This document shows, piece after piece, positions 24,691 through 37,800 of a stretch of 64,000 bases of DNA. The translations under genes and the position numbers were made by a program. Position 1 is the stretch's first letter. The number at the start of each line of letters is the position of its first letter. Source of the stretch: Pararge aegeria (Eukaryota; Arthropoda; Insecta; Lepidoptera; Nymphalidae). The stretch is from contig NC_053187.1 of assembly GCF_905163445.1 (NCBI RefSeq), positions 9,424,001-9,488,000 on the forward strand. Direction: 5' to 3'. The notes under the pieces were generated by a model. It was not told where the DNA came from and did no database searches. It saw only the letters and a list, made by a program, of their open reading frames with translations.

Positions 24691-25110
24691 GTTAAGCCTT
24701 ATGTGCCTTCAAATACACCGGCACCCTCGTCATTTAAACCAGAACACCGCATTGCAAAAATGCTGCTTAGCGGCAGAAATTATAAATAAATAAATAAATA
24801 AATAAATATACTACGACAATACACACATCGCCACCTAGCCCCAAAGTAAGCGTAGCTTGTGTTATGGGTACTAAGATGACTGATGAATATTTTTATGAAT
24901 TATATATACATAAATACTTAGAAAATACATATAAACACCCAGACACTGAAAAACACTTAATGCTCATCACACAAACATTTTCCAGTTGTGGGAATCGAAC
25001 CCACGGCCTTGGACTCAGAAAGCAGGGTCGCTGCCCACTGCGCCAGTCGGCCGTCTAAGCCGAAATTAGCTTGGTGGTAGTACTTCTACGGACGAGCTCT
25101 GTCACAAATA
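24691..25110 (-). repeat. Family D repeat split by SINE-A
   Basis: The left part 24691-24782 (AAGCCTTATGTGCC, AACACCGCATTGCAA) and right part 25062-25110 (AGCTTGGTGGTAGTAC, GAGCTCTGTCACAA) are contiguous in the copy at 26540-26850. Confidence 0.7.
24783..25061 (-). mobile_element. Full-length SINE-A with target-site duplication
   Basis: The minus-strand copy has a tRNA-like head, A-box CTGGCGCAGTGG and B-box GGTTCGATTCC (complement GGAATCGAACC), and ends in (AAAT)n. It is flanked by the 7-bp repeat GAAATTA (24776-24782 and 25062-25068). It interrupts a family D repeat. These boxes are internal RNA polymerase III promoter elements. Confidence 0.88.
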
Positions 25111-25195
25111 AGCTTTACAACTACGAACATCCATCCATCCATCTGCTTAATCCGTCAATTAAGACCAAAAAGCATTTTTGTTATTCCACTACAAG

Positions 25196-25480
25196 TTAAA
25201 CTTGACTGCAATCTCACCTGGTATAAAGTGATGAGGCAGCCTAAAAAAGTAGCGGGCTAACGACTTTGAAAGTTAAATTAAGCCCATAACGCAAATCTTA
25301 CACGACATCGTACCGGATAAATCACTTAGCGGCACGTCTTTGTCGGTAGGGTGGTAGCCACGGCCGAAACCTCCCACTAGACCAGATCAAGAAAGTTCAG
25401 AAATTATAAAATCGTGAATTGCCCTTACGGGGAATCGGGGTCCCTACCCGGGACCACAAACTTTATAGGTACTCACCGCT
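25196..25480 (-). mobile_element. SINE family B copy (minus)
   Basis: The motifs CTGCAATCTCACCTGG, AGTAGCGGGCTAACGA, CATCGTACCGGATAAATC, TTAGCGGCACGTCTTTGTCG and GAAACCTCCCACTAGACCAG match the reverse of 40552-40892. Confidence 0.75.
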
Positions 25481-26539
25481 GCGACAAGGACGACGGTAAA
25501 AATTTTAAAACTTCAAATACGTAACAGGTATACATGAAATCCTATCGTTTCCGCTGCAGTGAAGTATTGGCCTAAACGTTGGTTACGTTACCTCTTTGTA
25601 GGTAGGTAACCTTAATGCTGCGCTGGCCAAATGCCAGCTCTGATCCCCAGTGGACTCAATAAGCCGCATTGACCTATTATGCACAAAAGGCACGAATCTT
25701 CAGATTCCTTGACGTCAGGATCTTCTTAAAAATAGGGTACACTTTATTGCTACATAAGAAAGCTGAGTAAGCAATATCAAATATACTCGCAAAATTTAAG
25801 TACGTATGAATGTTTTACAGTAACACGATCTGTGTATTAGAAGTTAAATACTTCTATATGGATATAATTGATTCAAATATTCATCAGTCTAGATGGTGAT
25901 GTGTGTATAGTCGTAGTATATTTGGCCAATTGAGATGAATATACTTGTTGTTGTTATTACAGTAAATACATTCTACAGATTTCTTACGTCCACTCCAAGC
26001 GTCAAATTAATTTTTAGATAAAGATTATTTGGCGATTGAAAAATAGACCAAAGGGAAATGTGGATTAAGAAATTAAAAAAAAACATTGAGAAAACCATTT
26101 TATTCGTCTCAAATCATCGTCTCATTACAGAAAAAAATAACAATCTTTTATCACTTAAAATAAACAGACATTCGCTTAAAACAGAATACATTTAAACATA
26201 CGAGTACCTAGCATATCAATATAGCGTACCTAAATCTATTTAGTCACATAAAACGCTAGTGAGTGAGTAAGTAGTAAGACAATAATTGTAAGAACTGACT
26301 TTACAAAGTAAATTTTTTTTTTTAAGACCATAGTTTGTTTTCATCCCTATAATCATAACGATCAGTCTCTTTAGCTCGCTCTTTCTTGACTTGCGTTGCC
26401 GAAGGCCGATTAAAAAGGCTCAGGGTGATGCTGATGTAAAAGTATTATGGCTGTGAGTTAGGTTTTGATTGTCATAGATGATCAGGTTCCAAATGAAACT
26501 GGTAGCACACTATGAAGTTCCTTTCTTTTTTTTAGTTAT

Positions 26540-26850
26540 TACTGACGGACCAAGCAGGTTCAACCATCGCCAATGAACAGAGCAAAGCTTCGCAGTGAAT
26601 GCCAGGAAAACGTCTTTTAACGTGCCGCGTTGTAACCATCAACCCGAGACGTAGGTGTTAAGCCTCATGTGTCTGTAATTACACTGGCAACCCACGCCCT
26701 TCAGACCCAAACACAGCATTGCAACAATGCTGTTTGGCGCCAGAAATAAACATGGTTGAAGTAGGTACTTCCTCGGAATAGCTCTGTCACAACAAGCACT
26801 ACCACCACTACAAGTTCTAAGCAGAAAAAACTCAACTCTTCAAAAGCAGA
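26540..26850 (-). repeat. Family D repeat (minus, near complete)
   Basis: GACGGACCAAGCAGG, AACCATCGCCAATGAACAGA, AACCCGAGACGTAGGTG and CATTGCAACAATGCTG recur in the order expected from the other copies. Confidence 0.7.
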
Positions 26851-27099
26851 TTGTTTGATTATTACCTAGCAGATAGTGTTTATGTGTAGATAGATAGAAC
26901 AATATATTTGTTACACTACTTACTACTTATTGTTAAGATTGTATTACTATAGAGGTACATACATTTGTTTATTATATAAATATATATATATATATGTTTA
27001 TTTTATTATGTATATTTATTTATTGTATTAATTTTTATGTGTGTATAGTATATAGTGTATATATATATATATATATATATATTATTTTCTCGTCTGTGT

Positions 27100-27308
27100 G
27101 TTTACATCGTTGCACTGTCCCTTTTTCATGTTTTCTATTATCGCTTTCACCAAGGGTTGTCTGTAAGAGATTGCTTTTGCACACAACTGTATTTAACTTT
27201 TTTTTTTAATTTGTTTTTATTTTTACCTATTTTTTTTTCTTATGTGTTTCTTGTATTGTTTCTAAGTTTGTGCAATAAAGTATTCTTAATAAATAAATAA
27301 ATAAATAA
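27100..27308 (+). mobile_element. LINE 3'-end fragment related to element F
   Basis: GGGTTGTCTGTAAGAGATTGC, then TGTGCAATAAAGTATTCTT and a terminal (AATA)n run. It is preceded by AT microsatellites at 26979-26994 and 27056-27082. Confidence 0.55.
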
Positions 27309-27707
27309 AGCTCTACTATTTCTTAAATACAGACAGCTCGCTCCATGACGCCGACATAATACGCCTTTTTTAATTAGCACTTGCTCGAGTTTTTTCCTGC
27401 GTGGATTTGTATTCCCGGGATTTAAAGTGGTTTAAGTTACTCTGCTGATCTTTGTCTATGTCTATGCTAAACATGACGTCAATCTGTTGCTCAATTACTG
27501 TGTAAAAGAAAACAAACGCGGAAACTAACTCACGCACTCACTAATCAAATACAATTAACTAATATTAAAATATATAATATTATAGTATGCATAAAAGTGT
27601 AAGGACCACTATTAAACGCTTTCTAAAGTGCAATCTAAAAAGGCGACTCGGCCGAGGATACGACGCCGTAAGTGTACTTATTAAAAAAAAAATTGTTTAA
27701 TAATGAC

Positions 27708-29954
27708 TTATTTTTGCTGGAACTGATCCATGGCGGTGTTTAGCGAGTAGTTGCGATACATGCCAGCGCTGGCCATGTTATTCGAGAAATGTTGATTCTT
27801 GGGGAAAAACACGGTGGGGATCGTGTGATAGCCTATAAAATATCAATAAAAATACTGTTGAGTTTGAACGTACACACGTTTTAGTTATTATACTATACTT
27901 GGTAAACAACAGCTGTTACCCGAACTTGATCTATATAAAATTTCAGTTTTCTTGAACCTTCTCAGGAACCGTAAATTTTCAGAGATGAATAATATAAGCA
28001 GTTATCTACGGCTTAAATAGCTAAATCCAAAAAATCCAAACTCAAATACGCTATGAACCGGAGAAAATAGACAAAAAGTCTGTAAGAACGCTGTGAGTAA
28101 ACGAAATAGTAAAGAAATAACGGACGGACTATGCGTTGCTCTATATACAAAGTGTAACAGAATTACGAAATACTGTTGAAGGGTGCATAAGCATATTTCA
28201 TAAGGAATCACCCTGTAAAGATACTAAATCAAAAGAAGCATAGTTATTTTTCCATACAAATCATTCAAAACATTCGAAGTCTTTACTTATGACACCCCTA
28301 TGAAGATAAAACACCGACACGTGCATAGTCTAACGTTACACGACGCTTACCTAATAAAGTGACAGAAGTCCCTTTATTTTACTTTTGCATTTGATGTTAG
28401 AGCTGTAACTGATTTCTTTCAAAAACTATTAGCGTTTCGGTTTCACAAATAAGTTTCAAAGACGGTAAATAATAAATAATTAATACCTCTAAAGCCTCTG
28501 AAGTATTATTTAGGTTTTTTATTTACACGTTTTATACTTAGTGTAAAATAACGAAAGTTGAACGCCGATGCATTTGTGGAATGCCTAGTACAGAATACGA
28601 CATCCACGTCATCCATACCTTTTTTTATTGATGCTTGAGTGAAGGCTTTAGGCCTAACACTCTTTTATAAAATAGGTAGGAATATCCAATTTTGTCGCAG
28701 AATTAAAACCCAAAATTTCAATTATTTACCTAGCCACCGAATTAGATTGGTTGGCATTGCGATTTTTCTTTTAAATATTCAAGAAACATTACTGCGGATC
28801 TTATTTGTATAAGGGCACAAAAGAGTGCAATTATAAAATTTTAGTTACCTGGTGGATACCATCCATATTCGCTTGCCGAGGTTCTATAAAGCGGATGTTC
28901 CTTGTTAGTCTGACATCCATACCCGTTAAACCAATCTGTAAAAAGTTGTCATATATTTTCATAATATCCTAACAAAGAAGAAAAGATTGGTATATTATTC
29001 TAGCGAAGCAAAGCATAATCTCTGTTCCTATGGTTACGACAACATATGGAGAATATCTTATAAGGCCGATTACCTGCTTGGAATACCGAGATAAGTATCT
29101 TTTTGGACAAGATCATTAGTATAATATCCATAGTATCGTATCCTGATTTATGATGACCAAGAAAATATGCAATTTGTGAATATATATCTACTTAAAAGTA
29201 GAAAAACAATAATATTTAATATATAGGAAAGAGCTTTATTTCATGCTTATATTTTAAGTTCCAAAGATAATTGCTACATTTTCACAACTACGCTTAACGC
29301 TTTATTTTCCTTGCACCATGATGGAAAATAATCTTTAAGACCGAACAGAAATCGTTTTCTAGTACTAACTCCACTACTCACATTCATATTTCAATTAAAA
29401 CGATCATTGGCCCCTATTTTCAAGTCAATACGTGCCGCCCGCATCGACTGTGTAACCTATCTACATAGTACGGATAAGTGGGCAGTAAAGCAGGATCAAC
29501 GACACCATCTACATCGTAAATAACGTTGTTGAATCCTTAACCTAAACTTCGATCACGACTATAGAACGTTTGCGAAAAGTAAACCCAAGCCGTGGAATAA
29601 ATGCCCATCGCCATAGAATAAACTTATAAGCTCGTCGCATATTCTAAAGGAATCTTTCAGTAACTACCTGAAAATTGGTGAAAGAAATGCGAAAGACTGA
29701 TGAACAGCAGCATTTCCTAAAGCCAAAACGCTTGAAGTATTTTTTATTTGTAAATACTAATTGATGTAAAGGTATTCTAAATGAGTGCACTCACGCGGAT
29801 GCTCAAATCTTTTCGGCAGATTACAAGTAATAAGAAAATCAGAAGTCTTTGGTTCGGCTTTCTGGATTTCATGTTGAAGACTTGCTCTGTCGACGCATGT
29901 TGCTGAACAGAAACCAGGCTGAGGTTCTTGAATAGGCTTTTCACCCCCACTCAT
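27708..29954 (-). CDS. Pierce1: PIERCE1 (C9orf116)-like axonemal microtubule inner protein
   Basis: Members of this family (Piercer of microtubule wall 1) sit inside ciliary doublet microtubules and help dock outer dynein arms; an insect copy would be expected in sperm or chordotonal cilia. Three coding exons on the minus strand are 29954-29795 (ATG), 28935-28849 and 27832-27708 (TAA), with junctions all in phase 1, giving 123 residues. Diagnostic blocks in order are KTSDFLITCNLPKRFEHPHW (residues 37-56), WFNGYG, LYRTSASEYG, then P-T-V-F-F-P and GMYRNYSLNT. These align with TSDYYRVSADLPGRFNNPGW, VYRTSNQAYG, KVFYPN and GMFRNNTLNV as recalled for the human protein. Length is close to the human 136 residues. 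The start is the first in-frame ATG and has no signal peptide, as expected for a cytoskeletal protein. A second copy of the last exon lies downstream at 23422-23546. Confidence 0.88.
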
Positions 29955-30878
29955 CGTTTTTATCCACCAAAATTATAAGAAGCAAAAAATACAAGCTCAA
30001 AAATGTATTGGATTTGGACACTAAATGTAACAAATCGGTGACAAACTGTTTCCATGGTGACCAATCAATAACCTTACTATGATTATGAATTAAATATAAT
30101 TCTTCCATAGTAAGGATTCACAGAGGTTAATTTCGAAGCCGTTTAATAATAAAAATACAGGTATAATCACAGCAACGAGTAAAACCTTATATTTTCTTTG
30201 ACCTCTTTAGTAATATAGATCAGTTATTTTGATATAACATGCATAACATTTTCAATTTTTATTGAAATACCAAAGTTCAAAGTCAATTATTATTCTCATA
30301 AATATTAATTGTCTGCATTAATAAATAAAACCAACTTCAATATAATACTTACTTTGGGTCCGCATCAAAAATATAGTATCAGCAAGCGAAAAAATTTACC
30401 TGTTAAAATAATTATCCATTTATTTTTAAACAAGGGTATCGAGTGTATTTAATCAAAGGGTATCGTTGGGATTGGGGAGTTGCAACCATTATTTAATAGT
30501 AACTTCCTAAGTAGGTAGGTACACTTTGCTGTTCCCATTTCGTTTTCTACTACTGCATGGTTAGGTAAATTAAAATAAATAAACGGCGTTCTAGAGCAAC
30601 TGAAAATTACTAATTATCTTAAGAGCAACTTACACTGAGTTATCTATGTTATATACATCTTTGTTATATATACCTAAAATAGTGTGTTTTAAGAATGCTT
30701 GTAATATTATATAGGTATCTATAAAACTAATGTATCATATTTTACTAAGGTACATAAACACAAAAAATAACTAGGACTGGTTTATTATTATTTTTTTCTA
30801 ATTACTTATGTATTATGTTTTATTGCAACACTCCTTTTACAAATGTTAAGACACATCAACAACTTTGGATACAACTTG

Positions 30879-30927
30879 CAATCTCTATAGTTATACTTAG
30901 ATAATCTAAGTATAAATATAGAGATTG
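30879..30927. repeat. Near-perfect 23-bp inverted repeat, 3-base loop
   Basis: Arms 30879-30901 and 30905-30927 (CAATCTCTATA at the outer end) have a single mismatch. Confidence 0.9.
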
Positions 30928-31138
30928 AAAGTGATACATATGTGATATGTATTACAAAACATATCTTATATTTTATACCTGCTGAAATGGCGCAAGACTG
31001 GTTGCACAATAAAAATAAAAAAAATCTTAAAATTCCGTGAGGGTGAGATTAGGTTTGCTTAAGTCGCGAAGGATAATTAAATTATTCAAACACACAAAAT
31101 TTGCTATTTAGGTTGACAGATAAAAAAATATCTTTTGG

Positions 31139-31480
31139 TTAATAATTATGTATGAATCGCTTAGCTCTTAGTAATATTAAAAAATCGAAAGTACTTAACT
31201 GTTTGTCCGTTGGGTACCTTTTCACAGCAACAGAAAAGATTTTAATTATTTTTGGTAAGAATAGACTGCATTCTTCTAGATGAAACAGACAGGTTACTTT
31301 TACAAAACAAACAGAAAACAGGAGGTTCTCAAGGGATTCAAATAGAATATCAAGAAGACCAAGACAAGGGAAGACCAAACCAGAAAACCTGTTCTTTGGG
31401 CCATACCACGGGATTTTAAAATTCCCCGCAGACAAATTTACTGGCTTCGTGTTTATGTCCTCTTTGGTTCCAGGTTCCAT
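31139..31480 (-). CDS. Unrecognised 113-codon ORF divergent from TBC1D30
   Basis: This ORF begins with ATG at 31480, 325 bases upstream of and divergent from the TBC1D30 start, and runs to a stop at 31139. The first 30 residues (MEPGTKEDINTKPVNLSAGN onward, ending W-Y-G-P-K-N-R) look protein-like; the rest is hydrophobic and AT-rich. A GT inside it (after AACAG, about residue 31) could serve as a splice donor, so only the 5' part may be coding. I recognise no family. A shared bidirectional promoter is plausible, but chance is not excluded. Confidence 0.3.
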   Translation of the reverse strand: MEPGTKEDINTKPVNLSAGNFKIPWYGPKNRFSGLVFPCLGLLDILFESLENLLFSVCFVKVTCLFHLEECSLFLPKIIKIFSVAVKRYPTDKQLSTFDFLILLRAKRFIHNY

Positions 31481-31805
31481 ATTTTTTTATTGCCGCCCTT
31501 CTTTAAACCTCTTCTTATTGTACGTTTCTGTTTTAGCTCATTTATTATACATTCAAACGAATATATTAAGCGTTATCAGTGATATCAGGAGGAGCAAATG
31601 AGTGGGTGACTATCGGCCGTCCCCACCACCTCCGTTGAGTTGCAGTCCTCTACAACAATCCCTCATACCCACTTGTTTTTAAAATTGAATTACGGGGAAT
31701 ATACTCGGGGGATCGAATTATAAAACAAAGAAAAACTCTTTTGTGTTTTGATTGCGGTTCTATTTGTGTGCATAAAGTCAACGTGACAGCTATCAAGTTG
31801 TCATC

Positions 31806-34800
31806 ATGAAAACAATAACAATAGATCAACCGATAAACCTGCAAGTAGTGAAATTGGAACTAGATTTTTCATCGCTTTACGTTCCAAAACCGGATCCAAA
31901 GAGAAAATGTAAAAAAGTTGAAATACCAAAAGTGAACTGCAGCAGAGAAAAACAAATAAATATACCATCACCGCCGCCACTCAAAAAATATCAACAGGTA
32001 ATAATTATAGCTTATTTTAAAATAACGGTTGACTTCATAGCTCGTACAACAATGATTTAATATGGTACTATCGTAATAAGCTAACTAGTAGTAAAAAGTT
32101 AAGTACCTAAGAGTTTGTAACTATACTTACCTGTTATTTTTTTTTAATTACCGCTGGAGCATTATTTTGCTCATTCACGAATGCTTCTTTTTCTCTAAGT
32201 TTCTAAAGATTCTATTATTAATAACAAAACCGTATCAATGATTTTCTTGTTACTTACGCGGTTTTTTTTCAAACAGTTCTGGATCTCTGTCAGTACTTTA
32301 AATAACAATTAAGGGCTAATTATGTAATGGCACACTAGGTAATCAAATTATAATATTTTTATACTTGCGTGTGTCCTATTTTGATGAGAGGTTCCCAAAC
32401 TTTTATTTAACTCTATTATTTATTAGTTGATTTACTAAACTTGTGGCTAATCTCAACGACATTCAGCAACCCAATCTCTCAGGAAGCTTATACTATGTCT
32501 TCCTTTTTATTTTCTTTACTAACAGAAACAAGACGTGAAGCATTTAATAGAAGCGTTACTAAACGATATATACGCGGATCGGCATGATTGGGGCAGTAGC
32601 AGTACCATCACATCTAGTTTGGGGTAAGTAGATTTACAGTTTACACATAAGTAGTGCTAAACATTTTGATGACATTTCAAATAATGTGTTCGGATAGCTA
32701 GGACAAGCCATTATAGTAAGGGTATCAGTGGCCATATGAACCCAAAAACACCACCAGGAACATGCCGTCAGTTGTTTCTGAAATAACTAATATGCTGAGG
32801 AAAGGAGCCGTGAGAAGAACATTCTGATGTTCTTGGTTCGCCACTGTTTTACATACCACTACTCAGAGCTACTGTAACCAAAGTTCAAATTCTATTTTTT
32901 TCGCGTAGTGTAGCAAATTATGCTTAAGTTTCATAATTTAACATGGAATTCTGCAAGGTAACGCCTGCTTTTATGTATATTTAAAAACAGTGGCTTATTC
33001 GAGCGGCTACCACCTTGCCAGGAACGTGTAATTCTTTAAAAAGAAGATAACGCATTTAAGCTTAATTTTTAATATTTGCCAAAACTTTAGGAATTAAATT
33101 TATCTTGAATATCAAAAAATACGAACAAACATTAATCAGTTGCAACCAATTATACAGATCGACGGCAGCTTCGGTAACATCGTCACAGTCAAACTGCGGG
33201 GAAAAAACTTGTGCTATCGAACGATCTTACTTGGAATCCCTAGGTAATTAATTACCTATGTTAACATCTACCTCATTTAAGCTCGTACATCATACATCCA
33301 AGCTTATCTTATTATATATATGTGAAAGTGTGTATGTTTGCTTTGTTACGTATGTTCGAATCAACCAATGCACCGATCTGAATGAAACACAGAGACGGCT
33401 CGGATCCCGGAGACGGACATAGGACTTTTTTTCCCGAGAACATAAAGGGTGTTTTGTAGATTTTGTTACCTATGTTTTACTCTACCACTGAACTTTTTGA
33501 GTTTATTGTTAAATCCGAGAAAAAAATATTGTATGGATTATTATCGCTACGGCTACATACTGAGATATGAGCGCAGCAGTGGGCACATATAGTAAAATAT
33601 GGCATTGAATTTATTAACAATTTTTGAATTTATTCCTTTTAAGATCGAAATGACATTAATTTTAAATCTTCCTTTTAATCAAAAAGGAATACAAAGAAGG
33701 CTTAGTCCAAACTGCGCCAATCGGCCGTCAATATAGGTGACGCTTTTGTTTCATAATAATAATTGGAATCCTTATTCTAGGGACGTTATGGTATCTTAAC
33801 AAAGAGCTGAATTTCTTTTAGAATATTTAAGATCCTGCGAGCCTGATTCTAAAAATCGCAATATCCGCGATAAAGACGGAGTATATTGTGTTGAATATCT
33901 AGTGCATTCCGTGGATGGCAGAAAAGAGTATTTTATCATTTCAATTTCCAATGTTTACAAATGGAACTGAGAAGTTCCTTTTGATGCCTCGAGGCCGAAT
34001 CTTTACTTTATTACAATTAGTTGCTTATAAATTTACGCTGGGCAGTAATAAATACTCTGCCCTAACAACTTTTTGGTCCAAATGAATGTGGACATAATAT
34101 GCGTTTTTAACTGTCATTTTTATATAATACTGCTTGTAGCGATAATAATAAGCCCTAAATACCCTTAGTACATATAGATTTGCATGGTCGCAGTCGTAGA
34201 ATGATTTTTGAGTATCGAAGCACTATAGGGGGCATAATTATTCATCTTGGTATAACGTCAGAATAGTATTGCAGTGCTTGGTCACACTTCAACTCAGAGC
34301 ACCATTCAAATGACAGAGGGTGACAAAACATTGAATAACAGCTTTTCCTACGTTTTTTTGTAAGGCCCTAAGAATAGAGTCTACTTATTTTCTTTGTTTT
34401 AAAGCTCAAACTTTTGCAAACTACCACTAATAGCCATAAAAATATATTTCTATTGTTTATACGTTTTAAATTAAAAACCAGCAGTATAGAATTATTAACT
34501 AAATCGAATTATATTAGGTCGATTTCACTTTTACTTTACATAGTTTCGAAACACGGAAACGATGATGACAAACTTGTCTCATACTAAGGGAACAGGAAAC
34601 AATTCCTACCTATTGCATGTGTTCTTTACCGTTGTATCGGAAAATAATAGCTTTTATTGTATTTATATTGTAGCAATACCAGAACTAAGAGAACAAGCTG
34701 CGGAGTGGAAAAGCTCTTTGCAAATAGCAGGCGAAAACCTAGCACGATGTTTACGTGCAAGAGATCGTCTGTACCGACAACAAAAGAAGCTTTGCGCGGC

Positions 34801-37800
34801 GTTTACTATTCTCCTGCGTCATATTAGTACGTATAGAAACCTTAAACATGCGAAGTTCTAGTATTTATGCTTAGGTTACGTCTAGAATTTATGGTTTACG
34901 TAATATTATATCTTACAGACGTTAAAAGCTTTCCCACGATGAACAAGTAATTAATTACTGTGTACCTCGATGCAACGCTACTCACTAGAGTAGCGGAAAA
35001 AAAACCTTAGTTGGCTAAGCTAAAACTATGGATTTTTGCCACAATTCCGGGTCGGACCAGAAATTGAAATGAGGGTTTTCTGTAACATAAAATCTTAGTA
35101 CCCGCCCGGAGTAAGGAAACTGCTGTCGTAAACCCCCATCCTCGAAGAGTAAGCGTTTAGCGCTAGTGATAATATCTGGTAGCCAGGACCAGATATTATC
35201 ACTAGCATTATGTGACTAGTGATATTAATCGTTAAAACCCACCAACCTACCTTGGAACAGTTTGGTAGGTCAACAAATTAGCCCTTGTCTGCAATCTAAG
35301 TTGGTATTAAGTCATAATGCAGTCTAAGATGATAACGGGCTTTTAGGGTTATATTTTTTTTGTTAATAGGAAGCCAATGGTTAATAATGGATTGATATTG
35401 ATAAAAACAAAAAAAATTTTAAATAATCCCTAATACACAATTAAATACTGACTCAACAAGCGTTATCGAGGTGTTATATAAAACTTAAAAACTACATCAC
35501 CCTCTGCTGAAACCCTAATATAAAATGGAAAAAAAACCGATACCACTAATAGTTTTCTACGTGGCGTCGTCGTACCGGAATTTAATCGCCTTGAAGCACG
35601 TCTTATTATTATTATTATCTAATATTATATTATATATAGTATTTTTTTTAATATGCACAACCTGCAGTATGTTATCCTTTTGTTTTCCTAATCCTAAGGT
35701 TGCCTGGAAGAGATCGCTACGTAGCGATAAGGCCGCCTTTTGTATACTTCTTCTGTCTGTTTTTTTTATTCTTCTTCTGTATTTTTATTTGTGTACAAAT
35801 AAAGAGAATAAATAAATTAATAAATCTTTGTCGGTATAGTGGTAATAAGCCAAAACCTCCTCTACTTATTACATTATAGTAGCGGATGAAAGTGGGCATA
35901 TTCTCTCTTGGCTTACTGTACTGTTACTACAGTCGCGTTTATACCTATTTGTTTTATTTCATGGACGATTGGCGCAGTGGGCAGCGACCCTGCTTTCTGA
36001 GTCCAAGGCTGAACATGAATGTTGTTCATTGTCTGGGTATTTATTATTATATGATATGTATTTATGTATATTATTCTTAAAAATATTCATCAGTCATCTT
36101 TGTATCCATAACATAAGCTACGCTTACTTTGACCGACGTAGTATATTTATTTATTTATTTTATTTATTATCATGAATACATTCATGGTGATGAGTTTGAT
36201 GATTGAGGTGGGAAGGTGACACTCTGAAGTTGGAACTCTCTAAAGCATATGGTAGCGCAGTTCATATTGCGCAGTTCTATACATATGCTGGGAGACTTCG
36301 GTAGTGCTCGTTACCATTCTACCAGTAGTAAATGCCTCAAAAATGAATGCTTCTTAAAATGGGTTCGATAAACTAATGACAAGTTAAAGCGTTTCTATCT
36401 TAGAATGAATTATCCAGATGGTCGAGACCATATAAAAGCTTCAGACTTCGAATAAAAAATAAACGTAAACATACAAGTACCTACCTATGTTCTCAGAGCT
36501 AAAGCGTTATGAATAGAAAAGTAAGACTCGACGTTTTCATTCAATGCCTCGTATAACCCTACGCACATTAAAGTACCTATGTAGACACGGAGTGCTTTTT
36601 ACAATGGCGTGTCGGTGACTGACGTACACAACTGCGAAATCAATAGACAGAACGCACACAGATAAAGGAGCTGGGCTCCTTTGCGCATGCTCCGAGCAGA
36701 CATCTACCACGACACGTTACATCGGCATTCTAACCAATTTCGTCTTTGCTGTTATCCGGGCATCGATTTAAAATGAAAACCATTCCAGTGAGGTGGTAGA
36801 GGGTGAGCTGCCTCAACGCCTTCCGCGACTTGCCCAGTAAACACCGCGTCAGCTGCTCGATTGACAACGCCGTAATAAATGTTTTGAAAATATGGCACAT
36901 TCTGATTACTGTTATACTTCCTTAGCTTTACTTTGTGCGCCGCAGATCAGGATTGTTGTAACTCTCACGTAATTATGATAAACAATGACGTGTTGTTATT
37001 CAATCATTAAATAACTGAGTGTCAGTGCAGTTGTGAGGATATGCATTTGGTGTCAAATGTACGCGCCGTACAGGACAGATGAGTGCTATTTTAAACTCCC
37101 TCAGGAACTTGGCAAGTTCTGCAAGGACAGCCCCAGGTACCGCATTGTTAAATAATTACATAAAGACCACATGCTGCGGGAAAACAATTTACGATAGCTA
37201 TTTAGATGCTTAATACAGTAGGTATACAGTGAAGTTAGTGTTTATTCTTTATTGATTTACTTAACTCTTATCGTAAATTAAATTAACAACTGCATCGATA
37301 AATGAAGACAACACGAATAAGGGTTCATTACGCGAAGGTAATGTTTCGATTAAATAAACTTAATTAAATCTTAACTAACCATCGCTATAGTAAGAAAAAA
37401 TAGAAGAGGCATCTATTATTACAATAGTAGCTTAAGTAAACTCTAAAATAATAAATACTCAGCGTAAGCAAGATAATAAAACGAGCATGTAATATGATGC
37501 ATTTTGTTTATCAGATGATTTTCTACTCATATTTATGGATAAGCTTATCCGGAATGACGCAAAAAAGGTATGCCTACATATTTCTCTGCAAATAAAATAA
37601 TTTCGGCCTGACTGTTTCTAACACTATTGTCGAATTTTTATTTAGAACTCTTATTACTCCAATAAATTTGAGCAAAAGCCGAGGATCGATCAAATTGGCC
37701 TCACGGCGCTGTTTCAGTAAGGCTTGTACCAGGAAGTGCAAACATGTTCCCGTATGTTCTTTTTTATTGCTGGTTATGGGTCCTACATTAATTAAATTTG

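Noticed and set aside
26994..27300. Overlapping hydrophobic plus-strand frames
   Set aside because: They are built from AT microsatellites and poly-T inside a LINE 3' end; hydrophobicity is compositional.
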